This document shows, piece by piece, positions 18,120 through 27,200 of a DNA stretch of 64,000 nucleotides. Every line of letters begins with the position of its first letter. The stretch's first letter is position 1. Under the pieces are notes generated by a model. That model saw only the letters and a list, made by a program, of their open reading frames with translations. It was not told the DNA's origin and did no database searches. The stretch covers positions 1 through 64,000 of the forward strand of contig CAJCIT010000152.1 of the NCBI GenBank assembly GCA_903970405.1, given 5' to 3'. Source of the stretch: Acidobacteriaceae bacterium (lineage in GTDB: Bacteria; Acidobacteriota; Terriglobia; Bryobacterales; Bryobacteraceae). The position numbers and the translations under genes are program-made.

Positions 18120-19787
18120 ATGTTCGATCGTAAATTACAGGTGGTGCCACTCGGCGGTTTAGGGGAGTTTGGCATGAACTCCATGGCGCTGCGTTATGGC
18201 GACGACATCATCGTCGTCGATGCGGGCATGATGTTCCCTGACTCTGAGCTCCTCGGCGTCGACATCGTAACCCCTGATTTCAGCTATCTTGAGCAGCATC
18301 GTGACATGGTCCGCGCGCTGATCCTGACGCACGGGCATGAGGATCACATCGGCGGCGTGCCGTTCCTGCTCGGCGTGATGAACCTGCCGATCTATGGCAC
18401 CGAATTCACTCTGGCCCTTGTGGAGAGGCGGCTGGAAGAGCATGAGATGCTCGACGACGCCCGGCTCAACATTATCAAGGCGGGCCAGATCATCGAGATC
18501 GGGCCGTTCAAGATCGAGTTCATCCGCGTCACCCACTCCATCGTCAGTTCCGTGGCGCTCGCCATCACGACACCGCTTGGCGTCGTCATCCACACCGGCG
18601 ACTTCAAAGTGGATCCTACGCCCACCGACAACGAGCTGTTTGACCTGCACACCTTCGCCGACTATGGCAAACGCGGTGTTCTGCTGTTGATGAGCGATTC
18701 CACCAACGTCGATCGCCCCGGCTATACCGAAAGCGAACGCGCTGTACGGCCGCGCCTCGAGGAGCTCTTCGTTCGGAGTGAGCGCCGTCTGGTCATCAGT
18801 TGTTTTTCGAGCTCCATCCATCGGCTGCAGCAGATTCTCGATCTGGCGGAGGAGTACGGACGTAAAGTGGCCTTCCTCGGCCGCAGCATGAACAACGTGA
18901 CGGAGATCGCCCACAGCATGGGGCTTCTCTCGATCCCCGACTCCATCCTGATGCGTCCGCAGGACATCATGCAGATGCCGCCCGATAAAGTCGCCGTGGT
19001 CGCCTCCGGGACTCAGGGCGAACCCATGTCGGCGCTGTCACGCGTTGCGGTAGACAATCACAAGAATCTGACGATTGGGCGAGGCGACACGGTGGTGCTC
19101 AGTTCGCGCATCATTCCCGGCAACGAAAAGGCCATCTACCGGATGATGAACCATCTGGCCCGCCGCGGCGCTGAGATCGTTTACGGGTCCATGAGGCCGC
19201 CCGTCCACGTGTCCGGCCATGCCAGCGAGGAGGAGCTCAAGCTGATCATGAATCTGGTCCGCCCACGCTACTTCCTGCCCATCCACGGCGAGTACCGTCA
19301 GCTTTCGAAGCACGCGCAACTGGCCCAACACCTGCGCTTCGCGGGACTTCAGGAAAGCTTTGTGCTGGAGACAGGCGACACGCTGGAGATAGATAAGATG
19401 GGCGCCCGCCGCGGCGAGAAAGTGACCGTAGGCCGGGTCTGCATCGATTCCGGCTCGCTGGACGACGTCGTCGAGGACATGATCATTCGCGACCGCCGCC
19501 ATCTGTCTGAGGATGGTTTCGTGCTGCCCATCGTCGCGATCAACAAGCACACCGGGAAGAGCGAGGGTCTTCCGGAAATCGTCAGCCGAGGCTTCATGGG
19601 CAGCGACGGCGGCGAAGTCTTGCAGGAAGCCCGCGCAGTGGTGGCGCGCACGCTGGAGTCGTCCACGGCAGAGGAGCGCGGCGATTGGGGCGTCATGCAA
19701 GAGAAGATCCGCAACGACCTCAAGCGCTATCTGACGAAACAAACCCAGCGCCGACCGCTTATCATGCCCGTGATTCTCGAGGTCTGA
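18120..19787 (+). CDS. rnj: Ribonuclease J
   Basis: A 555-residue metallo-beta-lactamase/beta-CASP ribonuclease that acts in mRNA decay and rRNA processing as endo- and 5'-3' exonuclease. It opens LQVVPLGGLGEFGMN, followed by the metal motif THGHEDHIGG (residues about 64-73), HTGDFKVDPTP, SDSTNVDRPGYT and, in the beta-CASP domain, SGTQGEPMSAL and HVSGHASEEELK, then FLPIHGEYR with further metal ligands. The RNase J C-terminal domain ends RRPLIMPVILEV. The length is typical. It stands alone, with the palindrome at 19814 after its stop. Confidence 0.96.
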   Translation: MFDRKLQVVPLGGLGEFGMNSMALRYGDDIIVVDAGMMFPDSELLGVDIVTPDFSYLEQHRDMVRALILTHGHEDHIGGVPFLLGVMNLPIYGTEFTLALVERRLEEHEMLDDARLNIIKAGQIIEIGPFKIEFIRVTHSIVSSVALAITTPLGVVIHTGDFKVDPTPTDNELFDLHTFADYGKRGVLLLMSDSTNVDRPGYTESERAVRPRLEELFVRSERRLVISCFSSSIHRLQQILDLAEEYGRKVAFLGRSMNNVTEIAHSMGLLSIPDSILMRPQDIMQMPPDKVAVVASGTQGEPMSALSRVAVDNHKNLTIGRGDTVVLSSRIIPGNEKAIYRMMNHLARRGAEIVYGSMRPPVHVSGHASEEELKLIMNLVRPRYFLPIHGEYRQLSKHAQLAQHLRFAGLQESFVLETGDTLEIDKMGARRGEKVTVGRVCIDSGSLDDVVEDMIIRDRRHLSEDGFVLPIVAINKHTGKSEGLPEIVSRGFMGSDGGEVLQEARAVVARTLESSTAEERGDWGVMQEKIRNDLKRYLTKQTQRRPLIMPVILEV

Positions 19788-19813
19788 GCCTGTGGGGTAG
19801 GCGGTTTGGCGGC

Positions 19814-19832
19814 GGTCGATTGGAAATCGGCC
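19814..19832. repeat. Family C palindrome, second copy
   Basis: GGTCGATTGGAAATCGGCC is a slightly degenerate form of the hairpin at 14723-14741 (same outer arms, changed loop). It lies 27 bases after the RNase J stop. Confidence 0.6.
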
Positions 19833-19966
19833 AGCTCACAACTCTTTGAATCCAAAGCACTTGTCATCTTCAGGGCCGGCCGCTACCCCCCCTCAATAAC
19901 TTAGGCCAACCTTTTTGGATCCATCCGATATACAATCGGAGTCGTTAACCTGATGGAGACAAACCT

Positions 19967-20287
19967 ATGAAAAAGCTGTTTGCTGGTTCTTTACTTCTCA
20001 CGTCGCTGTTCGCAGTGAGTGCGATGGCTGATGAATGGACGGGCTTTGTTGGCGATTCAAAATGTGCCGCTAAGCATATCGGGGCGAGCGCCAAGGACGA
20101 GGCCTGCGCCAAGAATTGCGTCAAGGGCGGAGCGGACCCGGTGTTCCTCACTGGCGACGGTAAGGTTCTCACCTTCGACGCCGACTCCAAAGCGAAGGCA
20201 ATTGAGCATGCCGGTGAGACCGTTAAGATCAATGGCAGCTTGGCCGGCACCACGGTCACCATTAGCAGCATCGAAGCCACCAAGTAA
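19967..20287 (+). CDS. Small exported hypothetical protein
   Basis: A 106-residue protein with a clean signal peptide (MKKLFAGSLLLTSLFAVSAM, cleaved after ADE or so). The mature part is short and beta-rich: WTGFVGDSKCAAKH, ACAKNCVKGG, DPVFLTGDGKVLTFD, and IEHAGETVKINGSLAGTTVT. Three Cys may bind a ligand or form disulfides. Proteins with this GxxxDxxCxxxH layout are common exported hypotheticals in acidobacteria; I know no characterised function. A GGAG ribosome binding site (TGATGGAG) precedes the ATG. It has its own promoter region and ends at a strong stem-loop. Confidence 0.75.
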   Translation: MKKLFAGSLLLTSLFAVSAMADEWTGFVGDSKCAAKHIGASAKDEACAKNCVKGGADPVFLTGDGKVLTFDADSKAKAIEHAGETVKINGSLAGTTVTISSIEATK

Positions 20288-20317
20288 CCACCCGGCCTCG
20301 ATCTTCAGACATCGTCA

Positions 20318-20349
20318 ACGGCTCATCGGGCATCGGCTCGATGAGCCGT
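20318..20349. terminator. Bidirectional stem-loop between convergent genes
   Basis: A perfect 11-bp stem (ACGGCTCATCG at 20318-20328 with CGATGAGCCGT at 20339-20349) and a ten-base loop lie between the small exported protein gene and cheX, which converge. On the plus strand GTAGTGTTTT follows, a weak T run. It probably terminates one or both transcripts. Confidence 0.65.
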
Positions 20350-20366
20350 AGTGTTTTCCGGCCGGA

Positions 20367-20936
20367 TTAAACCAGTCTCGCGTGAAACTCGGCCATCTCG
20401 TTGAGGTAGTTTCTGTTCTTCCGCTCGGTAATCAAGCAGACCGTGACGGTAAACCTCTCCTGCTCCGCGCCTTCTCCGCATGTGAAGTCCAACACCAGGC
20501 GATCGCCGGTGGGCGCCGTTCGTGTCAGGTAGTTTTCGCCGCACACCACAGTCGGCACGCTCAAACCCATTGGCCCCGATTTCTCTTCCAAGAACGTCTT
20601 CAAGCCGCCTACCACCATGTTGCCTAGCTCGGCCGCGGCGTCCAGCACATCGTCATCCACTTCCCGGTACTCGCTCATCAGGAAACGTGACGCTAAACGG
20701 CAGGCGAAACGCTTGCTGAAGCACAGGCAGCCACTCCCGCTGACCCCTCCCGCCATCCCCACCATTGTCATAATGCCGGCGGATTGTACAGACGTCCGAT
20801 GATCGCTTCGCACCGCGCCGCATTTAATTTCCAGGTCCAGCATCGTCGCGAAGACCTGCTTGGTGGCTTCCTGCACCCAGTGAATCACCGTCTCATACTG
20901 CTTGACGATGTCATTTCCCATTAGTTCGGCACCCAT
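20367..20936 (-). CDS. cheX: CheX-like CheY-P phosphatase
   Basis: A 189-residue protein of the CheC/CheX/FliY phosphatase group. The single ExxN signature is seen in DDDVLDAAAELGNMVVGGLK (Glu and Asn about residues 108-111), which in CheX inserts into the CheY active site. N-terminal helices (YETVIHWVQEATKQVFATML) and the alternating beta/alpha layout fit the family. It is 59 bases downstream of cheY on the same strand, which supports a role in dephosphorylating that CheY. Some CheX-like proteins act with other receivers, so the exact partner is inferred from position. Confidence 0.8.
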   Translation of the reverse strand: MGAELMGNDIVKQYETVIHWVQEATKQVFATMLDLEIKCGAVRSDHRTSVQSAGIMTMVGMAGGVSGSGCLCFSKRFACRLASRFLMSEYREVDDDVLDAAAELGNMVVGGLKTFLEEKSGPMGLSVPTVVCGENYLTRTAPTGDRLVLDFTCGEGAEQERFTVTVCLITERKNRNYLNEMAEFHARLV

Positions 20937-20995
20937 GAGTTCCTTTCAGCGGCAAATGCGACGGCCCTTTAACCCTCTTTTTCTCGGCGGCCACC

Positions 20996-21367
20996 TTAGA
21001 GGACGGATGCCAACTTATCTTTGATCTGTTCCGCCGTGAATGGTTTGCGCACGTAGCCCGCCGCGCCCAGGTTCACCGCCTCCACCACTTTGTTCTGGCT
21101 GCCCTCCGTTGTAATCATCACAATGGGAACCATTTTCCAGCTTTCGTTCGCTTTCAACTTGCTCAGCAACTGCAGCCCGTCCATCTTGGGCATGTTAATG
21201 TCGGAGAGAATGAGCCCCACCTTCTGGGTCTTCATGAGCTCAAGCGCTTCCACGCCATCCCCGGCTTCATAGACCTCCCCGATCGGAACGTCCGTCTGCC
21301 GCAAGACCCGCTGCAGAATCTTGCGAATGGCAGCCGAGTCGTCCACGATCAGAATATTCAGCGGCAT
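20996..21367 (-). CDS. cheY: CheY-type response regulator
   Basis: A 123-residue stand-alone receiver domain. The acidic pair is DD at residues 9-10, the phosphoacceptor is Asp56 in LILSDINMPKMDG, the switch Thr lies in PIVMITTEG, and the conserved Lys is in YVRKPFTAEQ. The length and the GxxxDG and MPxMDG context match chemotaxis CheY rather than a DNA-binding regulator. It is followed by cheX and divergent from fliM, whose N-terminus carries a CheY-P binding peptide; together they form a motor-control module. Confidence 0.92.
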   Translation of the reverse strand: MPLNILIVDDSAAIRKILQRVLRQTDVPIGEVYEAGDGVEALELMKTQKVGLILSDINMPKMDGLQLLSKLKANESWKMVPIVMITTEGSQNKVVEAVNLGAAGYVRKPFTAEQIKDKLASVL

Positions 21368-21505
21368 GAGCCTTTTCTACTCCTTTGTCACTAACTCGTA
21401 GGTACTCATCGGGTGGATTTCAAGAAAGCTTTAAAGCCTCCTTCTTACCCGGTCCCTCATCATCCTTGCCCTAAAGTCGGTGTAGTGCCCGGCCGATACA
21501 CTCTC

Positions 21506-22468
21506 ATGTCCGATCGTGTTCTCTCCCAGGACGAGATAGACAACGTCTTTCGCAATTTGCGCGACACCGGTCCTGTCGATCCTGCCCTCAACGCCCAGCT
21601 CTATGACTTCCGCCGTCCGGATCGCATCGCCAAGGATCAGCTCCGGTCCATTCACTTGTTACATGAGAACTTCGCCCGTTCTCTGGCTTCCAGCCTCTCC
21701 GCCTTCCTCCGCTCCTATGTGGGCGCGGACCTGGTCTCGGTGGAGCAACTCTCCTTTGCGGAGTTCACCCGCTGTCTTCCGTCCCCCACCTGCATCGTTG
21801 CGCTGGGCCTGCGGCCCTTCGAGGGCGCCGCTATTCTCGAACTCAGCCATTCGCTGGTCTATCCCCTCTTCGAAATGCTGCTCGGCGGCACGGGCAAAGG
21901 CTCCACGAAGATGAACCGCGAAATTACCGAGATTGAAAAGAGCATTCTCGATAGCCTGTTCCGCATCATTCTTCAAGATCTGCGCACCGCCTGGCAGGCG
22001 GTCACTTTTATCGATTTCGTCGTCGAGAATCATGAGACGGAGCCGGCGCTGCTGCAAATGCTTGCCCCCAATGAAGCTATCGTCGGCGTCAGCATGGAGC
22101 TGCGGGTGGGCGATCACAGCGGCTTGATGAACATCGGCATTCCGTCCATCATCATTAAAATGCTGCGCCAGAAATTCGACCAGCAATGGACGGTCCGCAA
22201 GACTCACTCTTCCGAAACCGAGCAGCAACGCGTGCTTAAGCTGATCAGGCCATCCGCCGTCTCAATCGACGCGCGGATGAACGGCCCCAAAGTGATGCTT
22301 GAACAATTGCTCGCCGTCGAGGAGGGCGACGTCCTGGCGTTCGATTTCTCAACTAAGAACGACATCGACCTGATCTTCAACGGGAGGCACAAGTTCAAGG
22401 GAAAGATTGTCCAGTCCGGCTTCAAACGCGCCTTCCAGATCGGCGATTGGTGCCGGCCCAATGAGTGA
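21506..22468 (+). CDS. fliM: Flagellar motor switch protein FliM
   Basis: The start at 21506 gives MSDRVLSQDEIDNVF, the N-terminal CheY-P binding motif; an upstream in-frame ATG at 21413 adds an unlikely proline-rich stretch. The 320-residue protein has the FliM middle domain (NFARSLASSLSAFLRSYVGA onward, CheC-like) and a C-terminal SpoA/FliN-like domain (LLAVEEGDVLAFDFSTKNDI and GRHKFKGKIVQSG). It forms the C-ring and sets rotation direction. It is divergent from cheY with about 138 bases between. No other flagellar gene lies in the window. Confidence 0.93.
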   Translation: MSDRVLSQDEIDNVFRNLRDTGPVDPALNAQLYDFRRPDRIAKDQLRSIHLLHENFARSLASSLSAFLRSYVGADLVSVEQLSFAEFTRCLPSPTCIVALGLRPFEGAAILELSHSLVYPLFEMLLGGTGKGSTKMNREITEIEKSILDSLFRIILQDLRTAWQAVTFIDFVVENHETEPALLQMLAPNEAIVGVSMELRVGDHSGLMNIGIPSIIIKMLRQKFDQQWTVRKTHSSETEQQRVLKLIRPSAVSIDARMNGPKVMLEQLLAVEEGDVLAFDFSTKNDIDLIFNGRHKFKGKIVQSGFKRAFQIGDWCRPNE

Positions 22469-22550
22469 CCCACGCGGACTTCTCTACTTGGCCCAGGCGC
22501 GGCGCATGTCTCAACCGAGCCGCATACACAAGCAAACCAGGGAGTCTCAG

Positions 22551-23807
22551 TCAGGCTCTTTCGCTATTCTCGCGTCCCCTCGCCATAAACCACACGGCGC
22601 CGAGTATTCCAAAAGCGAAGGCGGTCATGAAATTCACTTCGGGCGAGGCTTTCCATAGAAAAGAACCGGCGAACGCGGATGTACAAACGATGGTGTCGCG
22701 GCAGAGGTAGTAGGCGCCGAACGCTGCCGCCTTCCGGTTCTCCGGCGCCAGATGCATGATCAGTGTCTTCCGGGTCGGTTCTCCGAACTCCTTGAGGCCT
22801 CGGACGATGAACGCGACAATCAGCGCCGGAAAGGATCGGCAGAAGTAAAGCACCAGGGGAAAACACGCGAAATTGACGAACGTTATCGCGACAAACGGTT
22901 TCTTGCCGGCCTTGTCCGCAAACCTCGCCACGGGAATGTAGCAGAGCACCGCCGTTAACATCTCGATACCGGTCAGGGCGCCGAATTGAGTCGCTGTGAT
23001 TCGGGCCGTGTTCAAACCCGGGACGCCCCCCATGCACCAGAGGACAACATAAGCGTAAGGGATTTGCTCGCAGAAACGGATCAGGATGTCGGAAAGAAGA
23101 AGATTTCGAAGGGCCGGAGTGAATTCTCTGACCAGCCGTAGGGGATTCTTATCGGGCATTTCCGCGGTTGACGGTTTCCCGTCATCCTCGATCAGAATCT
23201 GCTGCGCGACGAGCGCAACACAGGCCAACAGGATCGCCGCGCCAAAAGCCAAACGCACGCCTTCGATCGGTCCCCAACGATCGATAAAAATACCGCCAAC
23301 GATCGGGCCGAGGGCCATGGGGAAGCGCCGCACCAGTGAATGCATGGTGACGCCCATGACGTGTTTTTGCTTGGGCAACACTCTTGAAACCAGCCCCATG
23401 GTGCCGGGAAGGGAGATTGCGGACCACGAAAGAAAGAGAAACGAGCCTGCTACAACCGCTTGCCACTTCGGAATCGCCACTACCAGCGCATACCCGGCTA
23501 TGGCCATCAGATTGAACACCGCCAGCGAGCGCTTTGTACCGATCCGTTCCGCCAGCCAGCCGCCCGGAAACGAATACAGAGCCGAGACCAGGTTGTTGAT
23601 GGCGTTGAGAAAGCCCGGCCACAGTATTCCGCTGCCTAGCGCCACAAGATAGATGGGCAGAAAGCGCTCAGACATTCTTTCGCCCATCCCCACCAGCACC
23701 AGCATGCAGAGCATACCCACGATGCTGCGACGCAGAGCCAAGGCGTCCACGAGCTTCCGTAAATGAGGCGCGATCTGAATCTGCTTTTCTTGTGCTTGGG
23801 GGCTCAT
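22551..23807 (-). CDS. MFS transporter
   Basis: A major facilitator of 418 residues from the start at 23807 (MSPQAQEKQIQIAPHL); an ATG at 23945 would read through the divergent wtpA start region. About 12 membrane segments are visible, with the family loop SFPGGWLAERIGTKRSLAVF between segments 2 and 3 and a second copy-like RFADKAGKKPFVAI in the second half. Substrate cannot be predicted. It is divergent from wtpA with only 37 bases between the two starts, so the promoters must overlap. A link to molybdate or tungstate is possible but unsupported. Confidence 0.85.
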   Translation of the reverse strand: MSPQAQEKQIQIAPHLRKLVDALALRRSIVGMLCMLVLVGMGERMSERFLPIYLVALGSGILWPGFLNAINNLVSALYSFPGGWLAERIGTKRSLAVFNLMAIAGYALVVAIPKWQAVVAGSFLFLSWSAISLPGTMGLVSRVLPKQKHVMGVTMHSLVRRFPMALGPIVGGIFIDRWGPIEGVRLAFGAAILLACVALVAQQILIEDDGKPSTAEMPDKNPLRLVREFTPALRNLLLSDILIRFCEQIPYAYVVLWCMGGVPGLNTARITATQFGALTGIEMLTAVLCYIPVARFADKAGKKPFVAITFVNFACFPLVLYFCRSFPALIVAFIVRGLKEFGEPTRKTLIMHLAPENRKAAAFGAYYLCRDTIVCTSAFAGSFLWKASPEVNFMTAFAFGILGAVWFMARGRENSERA

Positions 23808-23844
23808 GCGGGCGCGAACTGGTATGTTAATACATTCAGGACGT

Positions 23845-24897
23845 ATGAGGCCTCTTTGCTCGATAGCCCCAGCCTTTGCCATGGTTTGCGCGTTCCTCGC
23901 TGGGTGTGCAAGACCTCCAGCCGCGGAACCGAAGACACTGGTCATTTTTCATCATGGCTCGCCGGCTCCGGCCATCGAAGCGGCCGAGAAGGTATTCAAG
24001 ACAAAGTATCCGGGCACTAATGTACTGCGCGAAAAGGACGACGCCCTCGCTAACATGCGGAAGGTGACCGATCTCGGAAAACGCGCGGATATCGTCTACA
24101 CCGACGACTACTCCATCATTCCGCCCGTCATGTTTCCCAAATACGCCGACTTCTGGATTCGCTACGCCCACGATGAAATGACAATAGCTTACGCGGCCAA
24201 TTCGAAGTATGCGAACCAAATCAACGGCGCCAACTGGTACAAAATCCTCCAGCGGCCGGACGTTAAATGGGGAATAGCCGATCCCAACGCGGGCCCGGAC
24301 GGCTATTTCTCGCTCGGGCAGATCATGCTGTCGAACGCCCACTACAAAGACAGCAGCATTTTCAGGAATCTGATCGAATCGAATACCGCCATCACCGCCT
24401 CCGAATCCGGAGGACACTATACGGTCAACTGTCCGGAGAATCTGAATCCCAAGTCTTCCAAGGTCATCATCCGCCCTGATCCCGAAACTCTTTATCCGAT
24501 GATTCTTGCCGGAGAGATTGACTACGCGTTCGGATACATGGGCTCGGTGATTGGGGAAGGTCCCGCGGGCATCAAGACCGTTGCGCTTCCGGCGCAGGTG
24601 AACCTATCGGATCTGTCGCTGGTCTCAAGCGTCTACAACCGCGTGAGCATCAACCTGTTCAGCGACAAGCCGGATCGAAAAATTGCGATAACGCTGGGCG
24701 CCAAGGCAAACGGCCTGACCATCCCGCTGAATGCGCCCAACCAGCAAGCCGCTGCCGATTTCCTCGAGATATTTCTCGGCCCGGTAGGGCAGGGCGCCCT
24801 GAAACAAGTCCATATCACACCCTTGATTCCTGCCGAAACGAACGACCTTTCAAAGGCGCCCGCAAGTTTGCGGCCGCTTCTCAAGCAAGGGCAGTGA
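23845..24897 (+). CDS. wtpA: Tungstate/molybdate-binding lipoprotein WtpA
   Basis: The start at 23845 gives a lipoprotein signal with lipobox LAGC near residue 20. The mature protein matches the archaeal-type WtpA/ModA oxyanion-binding family: LVIFHHGSPAPAIEAAEKVF, ADIVYTDDYSIIP, the WGIADPNAGPDGYFS region, and EIDYAFGYMGSVI. Earlier ATGs (23806, 23824) are in frame but give poorer signals. It binds tungstate or molybdate in the periplasm and delivers it to WtpBC. The stop overlaps the GTG start of wtpB (GTGA). Typical E. coli ModA is shorter and different. Confidence 0.87.
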   Translation: MRPLCSIAPAFAMVCAFLAGCARPPAAEPKTLVIFHHGSPAPAIEAAEKVFKTKYPGTNVLREKDDALANMRKVTDLGKRADIVYTDDYSIIPPVMFPKYADFWIRYAHDEMTIAYAANSKYANQINGANWYKILQRPDVKWGIADPNAGPDGYFSLGQIMLSNAHYKDSSIFRNLIESNTAITASESGGHYTVNCPENLNPKSSKVIIRPDPETLYPMILAGEIDYAFGYMGSVIGEGPAGIKTVALPAQVNLSDLSLVSSVYNRVSINLFSDKPDRKIAITLGAKANGLTIPLNAPNQQAAADFLEIFLGPVGQGALKQVHITPLIPAETNDLSKAPASLRPLLKQGQ

Positions 24898-25877
24898 ACG
24901 GGGCGCGGCAGAAGCAATCGGCGCCGCGTGAGCGGCACCAGCGTTTGGACGGCCGCCCCTTTTCCCCGTATTCGTGGCTGCTGGTTTTCATTCCTTTTTT
25001 CGCGGTTTTTCTGTGTCTGAACCTTTACTGGCTTGCGGGCGCCGTCCTGGCGACGGCTGCCGTTTGGGCGACGTGGCGCCGCAGGTCTACGACGCGGGGG
25101 ACGGCTCCCTTGGCCGTTTTCTCGGTAGCCGGCGGCCTACTGATCTTTTTCATCGTTCTGCCGATCGTCAATCTGTTGTTCACGACGGAACCCTCGCGAA
25201 TCGTTAGGACAGCGCTTGACCCCGCCGTCCGTAGCGCAATCTTCATCACATTGAGCGCCGCTTGCATCGCCACGGTCATATCGCTCTTGTTCGGCGTTCC
25301 CCTTGGGTACCTGCTCGCCCGCGAGCGGTTTGCCGGTAAAGCCGTGGTGGAAGGCATCGTCGATATGCCGGTGGTGATTCCGCACACCATTGCCGGAATT
25401 GCGCTGCTTTTTGTCTTCGGGCGCGCGGGTATTCTTGGCGCTCCGCTGAAGGCCCGTCTCGACATTCAACTGAGCGACAGTTACTGGGGAATCGTGCTCG
25501 CCATGCTGTTCGTTGGGCTGCCGTTTGTGGTGAACCACTGCCGCGACGGGTTTCTGAAGGTGGACCCGAGAATGGAGTACGTCGCCCGCAGCCTTGGCGC
25601 CACCAGGCTCGGCGCGTTCTTTCGCGTCACCATTCCGCTGACTTGGCGCGCGCTGCTCTCCGGCGCCATCCTGACCTGGGCGCGAGCGATCAGTGAATTC
25701 GGTTCAGTCGCGATTATCGCTTACTACCCGAAAACCATCAATACCCTTTTGTTCGAGTGGTACAACTTTTTCGGCTATACGTACACCAAGCCTCTGGCCA
25801 CGCTGCTGCTCCTGATCGCCCTCGCGATCTTTATCGGACTTAGAGCGATTGCCGCTCCGAAGCGAGTGGAGCATTGA
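24894..25877 (+). CDS. wtpB: Tungstate/molybdate ABC permease WtpB
   Basis: A 327-residue inner membrane permease with a GTG start overlapping the wtpA stop. The core (residues about 105-320) has six membrane spans and the ABC coupling loop EYVARSLGATRLGAFFRVTI, followed by ARAISEFGSVAIIA, both standard for ModB/WtpB. Residues 1-100 add two further hydrophobic segments (WLLVFIPFFAVFLCLNLYWL), longer than the usual 250-residue WtpB. The stop overlaps the TTG start of wtpC. Function follows from the three-gene context. Confidence 0.9.
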   Translation: MNGARQKQSAPRERHQRLDGRPFSPYSWLLVFIPFFAVFLCLNLYWLAGAVLATAAVWATWRRRSTTRGTAPLAVFSVAGGLLIFFIVLPIVNLLFTTEPSRIVRTALDPAVRSAIFITLSAACIATVISLLFGVPLGYLLARERFAGKAVVEGIVDMPVVIPHTIAGIALLFVFGRAGILGAPLKARLDIQLSDSYWGIVLAMLFVGLPFVVNHCRDGFLKVDPRMEYVARSLGATRLGAFFRVTIPLTWRALLSGAILTWARAISEFGSVAIIAYYPKTINTLLFEWYNFFGYTYTKPLATLLLLIALAIFIGLRAIAAPKRVEH

Positions 25878-26920
25878 TCCAACTTGACAAAGTCACCCGC
25901 GTTTGGCACGAATTCGCCATTCGCGACGTTACCCTCCAGGTGAATGAGGGTGAGTATCTGGTCATCGTGGGACCAACCGGGGCGGGGAAGACGCTTCTTC
26001 TGGAGCTTCTTCTGGGAATCCACCACCCCGACACCGGGCGCATCCTCATCGATGGCGCCGATGTTACGGGATTACCGCCGGAGAAACGCGGTATCGGAAT
26101 GGTTTATCAGGATTACTTACTGTTCCCCCATCTTGACGTGAGCCGCAATCTCGCCTTTGGCCTGCGCTACCGGCGGTGCAGCGGAGAAGACGCCCGGCGG
26201 CGGGTGCGGGAAGTTGCCGAGTTACTGGGAATTTCCAGCCTGTTACACCGGTATCCTTACACGCTGAGCGGCGGCGAGAAACAGCGCGTCGCCATCGGAC
26301 GGGCACTGGTGACTGAGCCGCGCATACTACTTCTGGATGAGCCATTGAGCGCGCTCGACCGCGGCACTGCCTCCCGGCTGAGAAACGAATTGAAATTACT
26401 GCACGCCGCAAAGAAGCTGACTGTGGTGCACGTGACGCATGACCTCTCCGAAGCCCGTCAGATGGGCGGACCCATCGCGCTAGTTAAAGACGGACGCCTG
26501 GATGCATTTGGCCCCGCGGACGATTTGCTTCGCCGCCCCCCCACCGTATTCGCCGCGAATTTTTTCGGCGCCGTCAATCTCTACAAAGCTGAGGTCCAGA
26601 AGACGGAGGGAGGGATGCGCGTCGCCGCGGGACCGGTGGCGGCCGAATGCGGGTTCATGGAAGGCGCGCCCTATCTGATGGTTCATCCGGATGAAGTCGT
26701 TGTGCTTCCTCCTTCGACGGGAGGGGCCAATCGCTTACGGGGCGAAGTAACCGCCCTGACCGACGAGGGTAATTACGTGGCGGTCCAACTCCGCGTGGCG
26801 GGACTGCCGGCCCCGCTGACAGCCTATGTCAGCCGCCATTTTGTCCGATCTCAAATGCTGGCACTAGGTAGCGACGTCACGGCAGACGTCGAAAGAGCCA
26901 TCCATATCCTGAGAGAATGA
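25874..26920 (+). CDS. wtpC: Tungstate/molybdate ABC ATPase WtpC
   Basis: A 348-residue ATPase subunit. The Walker A is GPTGAGKT (about residues 33-40), the signature LSGGEKQR, the Walker B ILLLDEPLSALD, and the switch His is in VVHVTHDLSEA. Residues about 280-348 form a C-terminal TOBE/MOBE-like domain (RLRGEVTALTDEGNYVAVQL) that may sense oxyanion. The start is TTG, overlapping the wtpB stop (TTGA), which implies translational coupling and modest initiation. It completes a wtpABC operon with no spacing between genes. Confidence 0.92.
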   Translation: MIQLDKVTRVWHEFAIRDVTLQVNEGEYLVIVGPTGAGKTLLLELLLGIHHPDTGRILIDGADVTGLPPEKRGIGMVYQDYLLFPHLDVSRNLAFGLRYRRCSGEDARRRVREVAELLGISSLLHRYPYTLSGGEKQRVAIGRALVTEPRILLLDEPLSALDRGTASRLRNELKLLHAAKKLTVVHVTHDLSEARQMGGPIALVKDGRLDAFGPADDLLRRPPTVFAANFFGAVNLYKAEVQKTEGGMRVAAGPVAAECGFMEGAPYLMVHPDEVVVLPPSTGGANRLRGEVTALTDEGNYVAVQLRVAGLPAPLTAYVSRHFVRSQMLALGSDVTADVERAIHILRE

Positions 26921-26924
26921 GCCC

Positions 26925-27200
26925 TTACTCCGGTTGAGGCGCCGGCTCGCTATCGAGTAACCCCGACACGTCAGACCCGGGGTGGCGCAATTGTTCTTCC
27001 GCGTCGGTCCAATCTTTCTCCGGCGAGCCAAACGGGCAACCGCGCGCCTGCCAAAGCGCGTACGCAAGCTGTTCGATGGCCTCGTGTAGGGGCGCGCCGG
27101 TGGCCTGGTCTTGGGGGTAATCCGGCGCGGGGGGTAGAAGCGGTTCGGGCGCCTCGTCTAAGCGAGGGTCGTCCGGTTGCGATTGGGCGGGTGCACTCAT
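26925..27200 (-). CDS. DUF2934 family protein
   Basis: A start at 27200 is chosen because AAGGAG lies seven bases upstream; an ATG at 27257 lacks one. The 91-residue protein has a proline/acid-rich N-terminus (PQSDDPRLDEAPEPLLPPAP-like composition) and a DUF2934 helix pair: HEAIEQLAYALWQARGCPFG and SPEKDWTDAEEQL. Such proteins are small soluble hypotheticals frequent in acidobacteria and planctomycetes with no established function. It converges with wtpC, four bases apart. Confidence 0.75.
   Translation of the reverse strand: MSAPAQSQPDDPRLDEAPEPLLPPAPDYPQDQATGAPLHEAIEQLAYALWQARGCPFGSPEKDWTDAEEQLRHPGSDVSGLLDSEPAPQPE

Noticed and set aside
19915-19936. TTGGAT and TACAAT as a promoter for the small exported protein
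   Set aside because: The two hexamers are only about ten bases apart, far from the usual 16-18.
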